From NCBI GenBank assembly GCA_040954595.2, contig CM082596.2, positions 10,168,001-10,232,000 of the forward strand: a DNA stretch of 64,000 nucleotides, given 5' to 3'. Position 1 is the first letter of the stretch. Each line of letters begins with the position of its first letter. A program made the translations under genes and the position numbers. This document shows, piece after piece, positions 8,316-16,655 of the stretch. Below the pieces are notes generated by a model. The model searched no databases and was not told where the DNA came from. It was given only the letters and a program-made list of their open reading frames with translations. This stretch comes from Balanoglossus misakiensis (taxonomy: Eukaryota > Hemichordata).

Positions 8316-8651
8316 CTAGTTCCTTGATTTCCAAGTAGTGCATTGTCTGCCTGATCTTGTTACGTGAAAGAGTTCATTTTCAATGTCGCCGCTATCACTT
8401 TCTGAGTCACTGTCCGCTGAATCACCTAGTTCACCTATCACTACATGTTCATCTTCTGGTTCACTGTCCTCGTCCAAGTCATCCTCTTCATCCTCCTGCT
8501 CATCCTCTTCTTTGTCCCTCTCATGGTTTACTCTGAGACTTTCCAGAGTTGTTTGACACAGTTTCCGGCCAATGTGCGCTTCAACTATTTTCAGTTTGTC
8601 TTTTTTCAGCATCTTTTTCTCTGTTGTCAATTTATGTCTGTTCATGTACAT
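8316..8651 (-). CDS. hypothetical acidic 111-residue open frame in nested element
   Basis: I do not recognise a family. The first 35 or so residues are lysine-rich (MYMNRHKLTTEKKMLKKDK). The middle is strongly acidic (residues about 47-90: EEDEQEDEEDDLDEDSEPEDE and a DSDSESDSGD stretch). The end has TRSGRQCTTWKSRN. An acidic stretch followed by TRSGR is seen at the tails of some transposon proteins, but this alone is not enough for assignment. It lies wholly inside the 8097-9155 element. It could be a remnant of a transposon-encoded protein, a captured host exon, or chance. Functional status unknown. Confidence 0.3.
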   Translation of the reverse strand: MYMNRHKLTTEKKMLKKDKLKIVEAHIGRKLCQTTLESLRVNHERDKEEDEQEDEEDDLDEDSEPEDEHVVIGELGDSADSDSESDSGDIENELFHVTRSGRQCTTWKSRN

Positions 8652-8735
8652 GTCTACTGAACATTGTTTTTATTTTTTAAGTATTTGTATTCTGTGTTGG
8701 GAGACATTGTAAACCGAGAATTGAAGGGGGTGGGT

Positions 8736-9045
8736 TTGGGAGGGGGTGTCCCCCTCCCACGACGTAAGAAAATTTTATAAAATACAGAGCTGAAAGCTGC
8801 ATTTTAATGAACCCAGCAAAAGAAAATTAACGTCACGCTCAAAGTTATGGGGTGGGGGCAAGTCCCCTGACCTGGGACACTAGATAAACCAGTCAATGAT
8901 TGAAAGGTGTTGATGAATGGAGGGGGTGGGTGTGTGGGTGTAAGAAAATTTTGCAAAATAAAGGACGCAAAACTGCATTTTTGTGGACTCAAAATAAATA
9001 TTTAGCCGTCAAAGTTGTCAAGTCCCCCCTTTCAGTCCCTATATA
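8736..9045. repeat. diverged internal direct repeat in nested element
   Basis: Two related stretches about 175 bp apart: GTAAGAAAATTTTATAAAATA near 8765 and GTAAGAAAATTTTGCAAAATA near 8940. Each is preceded by a G-rich GGGGGTG block and followed by CTGCATTTT and TCAAAGTT-type words, ending in CAAGTCCCC. Confidence 0.6.
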
Positions 9046-9057
9046 ATAATCCCTTGA

Positions 9058-9942
9058 TTATAAAATTTGTCCCCCCCTAAAAACTGCTTTGTAAAAGTAA
9101 ACCCCCCCCTGATTTCCACCGGCCCCCCCCCTCCCTGTAAAAAACGAATGCTCCCTAACACTAGCCACTCGAGGGTGCCCTTCCATGAAGCCCAGCTGCC
9201 CGTCTACAGGTAATTTTGCCTTTCTACAAAATACCATGGTCTCGCTACACGCAGGGATAACAACATCTCTATCAACCCTCAGTCGAGTAACATAAGGCTT
9301 GGTCCCCCTTGGCGTGATAGGTTTGTCATGACATGTAATGATTTCCCCATTAACGTGTAATACCCCAGCACAGGCGTCAATCTTTACATTTAATGGGCCA
9401 ATCGCTGAAAGACCAAGAACACCTGGGTCCCATGGTTCCAACTCAACCACATAGACAGGTACCCTAGCATGTGTTCCCTTTAAGGTCACTTCTAAATAAC
9501 AAAACCCAAGAACTTCTTGTTTATTATTACCAAAAGCACTGACAGCCTCCTTGACATGATATAGCGGAGGTCGCTCATCCATTGGAATTTTTGAATACCA
9601 GTGCTCTGCCAGGAAAGTGTCAGTAGCACCTGTGTCAATCTGAATACGACCCGGTATACCCTGAATGGCAATGTCAGTGAACAATCTAGTTTTACCACAC
9701 CAAGATGAATGACTCAAATTATGATCGACGGTAATGTTGTTCAATGATTTTGTATCTTTAGTATTAGTAGTCACTGAGCCCTTTAAACCATTAGCGCCAT
9801 ATCTGGCCTGATCGCTAATGTCCTTATTTATTGGGACTGGGGGTTGGGCTGTACGCCCAGTCCACCCAAGTTTAACGGATATTGGGGTTTCAACAATGGG
9901 CAGTACCTGCGAATATGCCCTGGCTGACCACACTGGTAGCAC
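9058..9942 (-). CDS. pro: retropepsin-type aspartic protease (5' part of pro-pol, interrupted)
   Basis: Open frame of 294 codons in the -1 frame relative to gag, overlapping gag by 115 bp. Residues before about 25 are antisense to no gene but lie upstream of the frameshift site and would not be made. The active-site motif IDTGATDTF has DTGA at residues 103-106, and a later VLGLSAIGPL stretch resembles the retropepsin flap/ILG region. Authentic sequence ends at residue 262 (codon 9156-9158); the last 32 residues are read from the nested element and end at a stop inside it. Codon phase with the RT frame beyond the element is preserved, because element plus duplication is 1062 bp, a multiple of three. 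Protease would process Gag and Pol. The domain itself looks complete; the fusion to RT is broken. Confidence 0.9.
   Translation of the reverse strand: MLPVWSARAYSQVLPIVETPISVKLGWTGRTAQPPVPINKDISDQARYGANGLKGSVTTNTKDTKSLNNITVDHNLSHSSWCGKTRLFTDIAIQGIPGRIQIDTGATDTFLAEHWYSKIPMDERPPLYHVKEAVSAFGNNKQEVLGFCYLEVTLKGTHARVPVYVVELEPWDPGVLGLSAIGPLNVKIDACAGVLHVNGEIITCHDKPITPRGTKPYVTRLRVDRDVVIPACSETMVFCRKAKLPVDGQLGFMEGHPRVASVREHSFFTGRGGAGGNQGGVYFYKAVFRGGQIL
9112..9155. repeat. nested element, right TIR
   Basis: Reverse complement of the left TIR: ATTTCCACCGG, C-run, TCCCTGTAAAAAACG and AATGCTCCC. TAA follows at 9156-9158. Confidence 0.85.
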
Positions 9943-11312
9943 ACCCTGGGTGTAGGATTTCCCTTCTTACTACCCGTTGAACTTTGACCTTCAGTAGATT
10001 TATTGACCTTAAGGGCTGAAATCTCCCCTTTCAACATTTCCATATTTTGTTGTAATTTAGCCATTGCTGCTGTCATCTCAGACAACACACTGGTGGCACC
10101 CTCATGTTCCCCCACAGCCTTGACACCAGCACGCTTTCTAGTATTGGTGTTCGGCAACGATCCGGATAACATCAAATAATTTTCTTCATGGATACTTTCT
10201 CTGATAACATCATCAAATGTGCACCCTTGTTTTCGGGCTGCTTCATTTATCTTTCTACATACTTCTGGTACGTCAACCGCATTGAAGTATGCATCTATAC
10301 AAAGTTGTTCAAACATGTCGCCTTTTGTCTCTGGATATGCAACAGCTACAAGCTCTCTTATATCTTGAGCCAAACTTTGTAAACTCTCGCCTTCGTTACG
10401 CTGCCGCTGTTTCAGACGCAGTCGACAGATATCTCTTTTTCCGATTGACCCAAAACGTGCAGCAAGCCGCTCACACAGTTGTTGGTAGGTCAACTGCTGA
10501 ATATCCACATAATTCAGAAGTTGCAGCGCAGGACCTGTTAACATTGCAAGCAAATACTCTTTGCGCTCTCTCTCATTCAATTTATGCATATCGCAGTATA
10601 TGGTAAAGTGAATCTTATATATATCCCAAGAAACATCGCCAGAATACCGTTCAGGTATAAGTCTAGAGCGATAAGCACCATGCTTTGAAGGCAGGGTTTG
10701 TTCATCTACCCATGCCCTCGTTCTAGTGTGTACTGTTTCCGCTGGAAGATCGGGAAACATTTCACTCGTTTTGTTAGAAGCCGCGCGTCTACATTTGCCC
10801 GCGTATTCGTCAGATAGGCCTACTGGAGAACGAGAAGTGTTGACTTCCATAGAACTATAAGAACGTGGACTGTTGTCCACGTGGCGCTGGCTGGCATGAA
10901 TGACTCCCTTTTGGGGGTCAGGGGTTATTTCCATACCAACGCAACATTCTTCCTTAGCAACGGAAACTGCAGGTGTTTCGAATTGTTGCAAAAACAATTT
11001 CTCGCGCGCTGGCGATTCTTCCCGCCTTTTTCTAGACACATCAGAATCCTTCTTTGTACTCGATTCTGCTAAATGAAAAGATTCCCATGCCTTTTGCAAT
11101 TCAACATTTTCCTTCTCAAGTCTCCCTTGTTCCTCACATAACGCATCTTTCCAAGCATTCAAATCTCTCCTATCACCACTCGACAGTGGTGTACTGCTGG
11201 CCTGCTCGCGTGTACCAGTTGCGATACCCGAGTCGATGTTGAATACGACCTCACTATCTAAACCCTCCTTACCAGCCATCGAACCAACCAGGAACCGACA
11301 CCAAGAAGACAA
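9828..11312 (-). CDS. gag: Gag polyprotein
   Basis: Open frame of 494 residues. A second in-frame ATG at codon 12 (11277-11279, MAGKEGLDSE) is an equally plausible start; the sequence does not decide. Order: an N-terminal charged, probably coiled region (WKDALCEEQGRLEKENVELQ, about residues 50-75), a retrotransposon-gag capsid-like region (about 215-350: PERYSGDVSWDIYKIHF, LTGPALQLLNY, RLKQRQRNEGESLQSL), and a CCHC zinc knuckle C-x2-C-x4-H-x4-C (CYQCGQPGHIRRYC) at 458-471. The C-rich knuckle is expected to bind the element RNA in virus-like particles. The frame ends with TAA at 9828-9830 and overlaps the protease frame, joined through the frameshift signal. It appears intact. Confidence 0.92.
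   Translation of the reverse strand: MSSWCRFLVGSMAGKEGLDSEVVFNIDSGIATGTREQASSTPLSSGDRRDLNAWKDALCEEQGRLEKENVELQKAWESFHLAESSTKKDSDVSRKRREESPAREKLFLQQFETPAVSVAKEECCVGMEITPDPQKGVIHASQRHVDNSPRSYSSMEVNTSRSPVGLSDEYAGKCRRAASNKTSEMFPDLPAETVHTRTRAWVDEQTLPSKHGAYRSRLIPERYSGDVSWDIYKIHFTIYCDMHKLNERERKEYLLAMLTGPALQLLNYVDIQQLTYQQLCERLAARFGSIGKRDICRLRLKQRQRNEGESLQSLAQDIRELVAVAYPETKGDMFEQLCIDAYFNAVDVPEVCRKINEAARKQGCTFDDVIRESIHEENYLMLSGSLPNTNTRKRAGVKAVGEHEGATSVLSEMTAAMAKLQQNMEMLKGEISALKVNKSTEGQSSTGSKKGNPTPRVCYQCGQPGHIRRYCPLLKPQYPLNLGGLGVQPNPQSQ
9834..9876 (-). promoter_or_regulatory. -1 ribosomal frameshift signal between gag and pro-pol
   Basis: On the minus strand the gag codons CCG TTA AAC contain GTTAAAC (9870-9876), a heptamer known to work in a nidovirus (equine arteritis virus). 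A 6-nt spacer (9864-9869) is followed by a perfect 8-bp stem, GGACTGGG (9856-9863) with CCCAGTCC (9834-9841), around a 14-nt loop. Inside that loop side a second possible small hairpin TGGGC/GCCCA competes. The gag stop TAA is at 9828-9830, just past the stem. Slipping back one base at GTTAAAC leads straight into the protease frame. Confidence 0.75.
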
Positions 11313-11478
11313 AAATAACCCCGGCCGTTCGATCCGAATATTCCCTCGCTAAATTTCAACAGCGATAGCGACAGTCGCAACAACGTCTTTATTCCTGACT
11401 CGGTTCTCACACACAAAATACACGGGCCAGTACCAACCTTATTTTGATCCGTCAAAATGACTGTAAACCACCACCAAG
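11313..11478 (-). other. 5' leader between PBS and gag
   Basis: About 166 bp of untranslated leader on the minus strand. A 65-codon open frame crosses it (11258-11455) but overlaps gag in another frame and has no recognisable motif. A packaging signal would be expected here from general biology, but I see no sequence that identifies one. Confidence 0.5.
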
Positions 11479-11501
11479 TCGAATCCGACCGCTGCCAACC
11501 A
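11479..11501 (-). promoter_or_regulatory. primer-binding site, tRNA-Leu-like
   Basis: On the minus strand TGGTTGGCAGCGGTCGGATTCGA starts one base after the 5' LTR (positions 11501 down to 11479). Its plus-strand complement resembles the 3' end of animal tRNA-Leu (AAG/TAG types end TCGAATCCCACCGCTGCCA plus CCA), with one substitution and one extra A before the terminal CCA. The similarity extends past the usual 18 nt into the T loop. Family match is from memory of tRNA sequences. Confidence 0.7.
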
Positions 11502-11502
11502 A

Positions 11503-12093
11503 TGTCGCGGAATTATATTTCTAGCTACGCGGGTCCGCAACAAACGCCCGTCACGGTTCGAATCCACGCGGATAGACTGGTGAGGTCCACACACCAAAAT
11601 AGTTGTCTCGGTAGCGTACGCCAATCGCGGGCCCAGCTCAACCTTGATACAATGGGTCTCCCAGAAAGGGCGAAGTAATAACGCACAACACAAATAGCAG
11701 CAATAAAAGAAACTCAATGTATTACTAAGACGGTCGACAAAAACGTCCGACCTCAGCAGGTTACAGCTCCAATCTCACAACTTCTCCTAAGCACGAGTGA
11801 AAACGACGCATCCCTTGACAGGTCAGGTGACATGAGCCTCCCACTGCCATTGGCCGAAAGTCGACGGGAAGGCGTGTCCCTGTCATTTTATAGGGAAAGG
11901 CAACAAACTGTATTTGGTCAAACGAACACAACACTAGAACAATCGAATTGAAGTACTCTTTTCTGAACAAGCATGCATAAACTCGCGTTATAAAGAACGC
12001 CACCAGTTATCTGTATACGAAGGCAGAACAATCTATGGCACTGGTAATAACGTCAGGCAAATGAGAATGACAACATGGAGAATTTCCATCACA
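11503..12093 (-). repeat. 5' LTR (591 bp)
   Basis: Same length as and apparently identical to 3615-4205. On the element's strand it would hold the promoter and transcription start. A perfect GGTTCGAATCC box lies on the opposite strand at 11555-11565. No clear AATAAA signal was found on the transcribed strand downstream of the TATA motif. Confidence 0.95.
11884..11892 (-). promoter_or_regulatory. TATA-box candidate in 5' LTR
   Basis: On the minus strand CCCTATAAAATGACAGG contains TATAAAATG, a good TATA box, 200 bp into the LTR. A start about 25-30 bp further on would leave about 350 bp of R/U5. The same motif is at 3996-4004 in the 3' LTR. Confidence 0.55.
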
Positions 12094-12097
12094 CTAT
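12094..12097. repeat. target-site duplication, right copy (CTAT)
   Basis: CTAT directly after the LTR end CATCACA, matching 3611-3614. Confidence 0.85.
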
Positions 12098-13024
12098 GTA
12101 TCCACATGTAGAATAACAAACGTTGTCTTTTATCAAATATAATTAATGGCAAAAAGGGCGGCGAGAGAGAGACTTTGTCCCTTTAATCGAATTTAAAGGA
12201 CTTTAATTTAAACGATCCTACGAGCCAAGTTCGCACCTGGCCGATTTCTCCCACGGACCGACTCCCCTGGATCTTGTATTCGATTCGATCGACAGCGTCA
12301 TTTAAAGGTCTACGATGGCGGCGAGATTGTCCGGATTTGTCTGCCCGGGTCGTAGTAGATACAATCTGTAAACATTGCACTGTGGATAGATAGCCATCTC
12401 ATCTGTTTGTTGGATTTATGTACTCCTGTAACGTCATCATGTACGGGAATTGTGGGATAGCTTCATTTCCGCCGCGAAGAATAAAATATTTTGCTTTCTG
12501 AAAATATATTTTGTCATGCATGTAAAAGAAATTCGCCCGCCGAAACCTGAATTGCGCCCTCATGAAAAAGTTTATTAGTAGCAATAGAAAGAGCGCCCCC
12601 ATAAGTTGTGTAACTAGAAATTAGATAAAAATATATTTACATCTGTAAAATAAAATTTTCACCCGCGAAAAGTAATGTTACTTAAAAAAAGTTTTACAAA
12701 ATTAAATATTTCTTTCCGGAAATAAAATAATTCTATGTAGTATAGATAATTTTATCTCAAGTCTTAGAAGTTTATTTTGGAAAAAAGTCATAAAATTTTA
12801 GTCTCGGGAAAAAATAAAATTGGCTTTCGGAAATTAAACTTTTGTTCTCTAAAATAGGAGTTGTGTAAAGTAAAATTATAGTTTTACTGTCAAAATTAAA
12901 AAGTTTACTCCACTGAAATTGAAATTGTGTGCGTCAAAATTATAGTTGCCTTCACGAAAACTTTATTTTACTTTTGGGAGGAGATATTGTCTATAATTTT
13001 GAAAGTTTAACTTTCAAAATAATA
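12094..13024 (-). repeat. palindromic core, right arm, outer part
   Basis: Reverse complement of the left arm from about 3445 down to 1737, lacking the left-only segments 2288 to about 2600 and 3036-3343. Landmarks: CTACATGTAG-type words near 12105, GAGAGAGAGACTTTGTCCC at 12162-12182, GCACCTGGCCGATTTCTCCC near 12234, CATAAGTTGTGT near 12600, GATATTGTCTATAATTTTG near 12984. The outer 400 bp is AT-rich and degenerate. No gene supported; open frames at 12183-12380 and 12399-12602 have no recognisable content. Confidence 0.88.
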
Positions 13025-14024
13025 TTTTAGGCCTGACATGATTTTCACCCATGATTGTTTTCAAAAATCGACGAAATTTTGAGATTTTGCAAAGTCGAAA
13101 ATTTGTCATTTTCTGATGATTTTCACCCATGATTTTTTTCTTTTCAAAAATCGACAAATTTTGAGATTTTGCAAAGTCGAAAATTTGTAATTTTTTGATG
13201 ATATTCACCCATGTTTTTTTCAAAAATCGACGAAATTTTGAGATTTTGCAAAGTCGAAAATTTGTCATTTTTTGATGATTTTTACCCATGATTTTTTTTT
13301 CAAAAATCGACCAAATTTTGGGATTTTGCAAAGACGAAAATTTGTCATTTTTTGATGATTTTCACCCATGATTTTTCTCAAAAATCGACGAAATTTAGAG
13401 ATTTTGCAAGGTCGAAAATTTGTCATTTTTTGATGATTTTCACCCATGATTTTTTTCAAAAATCGACGAAATTTTGAGATTTCGCAAAGTCGAAAATTTG
13501 TCATTTTTTGATGATTTTTACCCGTGATTTTTTTTTTCAAAAATCGACTAAATTTTGGGATTTTGCAAAGACGAAAATTTGTCATTTTTTGATGATTTTC
13601 ACCCATGATTTTTCTCAAAAATCGACGAAATTTTGAGATTTTGCAAAGTCGAAAATTTGTCATTTTTTGATGATTTTCACCCATGATTTTTTTCAAAAAT
13701 CGACGAAATTTGAGATTTTGCAAATTCGAAAATTTGTAATTTTTTGTTGATTTTCACCCGTTTTTTTCAAAAATCAACGAACCCATGATTTTTTTTCAAA
13801 AATCGACAAAATTTTGAGATTTTGCAAAGCCGAAAATTTGTCATTTTTTGATGATTTTCACCCATGATTTTTCTCAAAAATCGACGAAATTTTGAGATTT
13901 TGCAAAGTCGAAAATTTTTCATTTTTTGATGATTTTCACTCATGATTTTTTTCAAAAATCTACGAAATTTTGAGATTTTGCAAAGTCGAAAATTTGTCAT
14001 TTTTTGATGATTTTCACCCATGAT

Positions 14025-16655
14025 TTTTTTTAAAAAATCTGCGAAATTTTGAGATTTTGCAAAGTCGAAAATTTGTCATTTATTAATGATTTTCACCCAT
14101 GATTTTTTTCAAAAATCGACGAAATTTGAGATTTTGCAAATTCGAAAATTTCTAATTTTTTGATGATTTTCACCCATGATTTTTTTTTTCAAAAATCGAC
14201 AAAATTTTGAGATTTTGCAAAGTCGAAAATGTGTCATTTTTTGATGATTTTCACCCAAGATTTTTTTCAAAAATCGACGAAATTTGAGATTTTGCAAAGT
14301 CGAAAATTTGTTATTTTTTGATGATTTTTACCCATGATTTTTTTTTTCAAAAATCGACCAAATTTTGAGATTTTGCAAAGCCGAAAATTTGTCATTTTTT
14401 GATGATTTTCACCCATGATTTTTCTCAAAAATCGACGAAATTTTGAGATTTTGCAAAGTCGAAAATTTGTCATTTTTTGATGATTTTCACCCATGTTTTT
14501 TTTCAAAATTGAACGAACCCATGATTTTTTTCAAAAATCGACAAAATTTTGAGATTTTGCAAAGTAGAAAATTTGTCATTTTTTGATGATTTTCACCCAT
14601 GATTTTTTTCAAAAATCGACGAAATTTTGAGATTTTGCAAAGTCGAAAATTTGTCATTTTTTGATGATTTTCACCCATGATTTTTTTTTCAAAAACCGAC
14701 AAAATTTTGAGATTATGCAAAGTCGAAAATTTGTCATTTTTTGATTATTTTCACCCATGATTTTTTTCAAAAATCGACAAAATTTTTAGATTTTGCAAAG
14801 TCGAAAATTTGTCATTTTTTGATGATTTTCACCATGATTTTTTTTTTTAAAAATCGACGAAATTTTGAGATTTTGCAAAGTCGAAAATTTGTCATTTTTT
14901 GATGATTTTCACCCATGATTTTTTTCAAAAATCGACGAAATTTGAGATTTTGCAAAGTCGAAAATTTGTCATTTTTTGATGATTTTCACCCATGATTTTT
15001 TTTCAAAAATCTACAAAATTTTGAGATTTTGCAAAGTCGAAAATTTGTCATTTTTTGATGATTTTCACCCATGATTTTTCTCAAAAATCGACGAAATTTT
15101 GAGATTTTGCAAAGTCGAAAATTTGTCATTTTTTGATGATTTTCACCCATGATTTTTTTTCAAAAATCGACGAAATTTTGAGATTTTGCAAAGTCGAAAA
15201 TTTGTAATTTTTTGATGATTTTCACCCATGTTTTTTTTCAAAATTGAACGAACCCATGATTTTTTTCAAAAATCGACGAAATTTTGAGATTTTGCAAAGA
15301 CGAAAATTTGTAATTTTTTGATGATTTTCACCCATGATTTTTTTTAAAAAATCTGCGAAATTTTGAGATTTTGCAAAGTCGAAAATTTGTCATTTATTAA
15401 TGATTTTCACCCATGATTTTTTTCAAAAATCGACGAAATTTGAGATTTTGCAAATTCGAAAATTTCTAATTTTTTGATGATTTTCACCCATGATTTTTTT
15501 TTTCAAAAATCGACAAAATTTTGAGATTTTGCAAAGTCGAAAATGTGTCATTTTTTGATGATTTTCACCCAAGATTTTTTTCAAAAATCGACGAAATTTG
15601 AGATTTTGCAAAGTCGAAAATTTGTTATTTTTTGATGATTTTTACCCATGATTTTTTTTTTCAAAAATCGACCAAATTTTGAGATTTTGCAAAGCCGAAA
15701 ATTTGTCATTTTTTGATGATTTTCACCCATGATTTTTCTCAAAAATCGACGAAATTTTGAGATTTTGCAAAGTCGAAAATTTGTCATTTTTTGATGATTT
15801 TCACCCATGTTTTTTTTCAAAATTGAACGAACCCATGATTTTTTTCAAAAATCGACAAAATTTTGAGATTTTGCAAAGTAGAAAATTTGTCATTTTTTGA
15901 TGATTTTCACCCATGATTTTTTTCAAAAATCGACGAAATTTTGAGATTTTGCAAAGTCGAAAATTTGTCATTTTTTGATGATTTTCACCCATGATTTTTT
16001 TTTCAAAAACCGACAAAATTTTGAGATTATGCAAAGTCGAAAATTTGTCATTTTTTGATTATTTTCACCCATGATTTTTTTCAAAAATCGACAAAATTTT
16101 TAGATTTTGCAAAGTCGAAAATTTGTCATTTTTTGATGATTTTCACCATGATTTTTTTTTTTAAAAATCGACGAAATTTTGAGATTTTGCAAAGTCGAAA
16201 ATTTGTCATTTTTTGATGATTTTCACCCATGATTTTTTTCAAAAATCGACGAAATTTGAGATTTTGCAAAGTCGAAAATTTGTCATTTTTTGATGATTTT
16301 CACCCATGATTTTTTTTCAAAAATCTACAAAATTTTGAGATTTTGCAAAGTCGAAAATTTGTCATTTTTTGATGATTTTCACCCATGATTTTTCTCAAAA
16401 ATCGACGAAATTTTGAGATTTTGCAAAGTCGAAAATTTGTCATTTTTTGATGATTTTCACCCATGATTTTTTTTCAAAAATCGACGAAATTTTGAGATTT
16501 TGCAAAGTCGAAAATTTGTAATTTTTTGATGATTTTCACCCATGTTTTTTTTCAAAATTGAACGAACCCATGATTTTTTTCAAAAATCGACGAAATTTTG
16601 AGATTTTGCAAAGACGAAAATTTGTAATTTTTTGATGATTTTCACCCATGACTTT
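14025..16655 (-). repeat. tandem duplication of a 1314-bp satellite block
   Basis: The order of variant units from about 14025 to 15338 is repeated from about 15339 to 16655, including rare markers: the AAAAAATCTGCG unit, CACCCAAGATTTTT, GAGATTATGCAAAG and CAAAGTAGAAAATTT. Copies look nearly identical, so the duplication is recent. Confidence 0.85.

Larger units (their letters stand above)
8097..9155. mobile_element. nested TIR DNA element (MITE-like), 1059 bp
   Basis: Both ends begin with the same 19-bp inverted sequence, GGGAGCATTCGTTTTTTAC, followed by G-runs and CGGTGGAA, giving TIRs of about 45-50 bp (8097-8147 and 9112-9155). It is flanked by TAA. Three-base TWA target duplications and TIRs starting with G are features of PIF/Harbinger elements, so a non-autonomous member is my best guess, not a firm assignment. 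The inside has a G-tract (8111-8136), a C-run followed by an A-run (about 8205-8234), a diverged internal direct repeat and a minus-strand acidic open frame (8316-8651). No transposase was recognised. It sits in the pro-pol frame of the retrotransposon and is therefore younger than that insertion or was carried with it. Confidence 0.85.
3615..12093 (-). mobile_element. Ty3/Gypsy LTR retrotransposon, 8479 bp, with nested element
   Basis: A complete LTR element on the minus strand: two 591-bp LTRs starting TG and ending CA in either reading, target duplication CTAT, PBS beside the right-hand (5') LTR and PPT beside the left-hand (3') LTR. Domain order from right to left is gag (CCHC knuckle), -1 frameshift signal, protease, RT, RNase H, integrase with GPY/F module. 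RT before integrase places it in Ty3/Gypsy (Metaviridae) rather than Ty1/Copia. No chromodomain and no envelope gene were seen. A 1059-bp TIR element at 8097-9155 interrupts pro-pol. The LTRs appear identical by eye, so the insertion is recent. Exact lineage not assigned. Confidence 0.95.

Noticed and set aside
8097-9155. Nested element as a second retrotransposon gene or an intron of pro-pol
   Set aside because: It has inverted termini and a TAA duplication, and no consensus splice sites at its ends (GGGAGC and GCTCCC).
11258-11455. 65-codon upstream frame overlapping the start of gag
   Set aside because: No motif and wrong frame; at most a leader upstream frame.
1737-13024. Palindrome as an assembly fold-back artefact
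   Set aside because: The arms differ by substitutions and by several large indels, and only one arm holds the retrotransposon, which an artefactual fold-back would not give.
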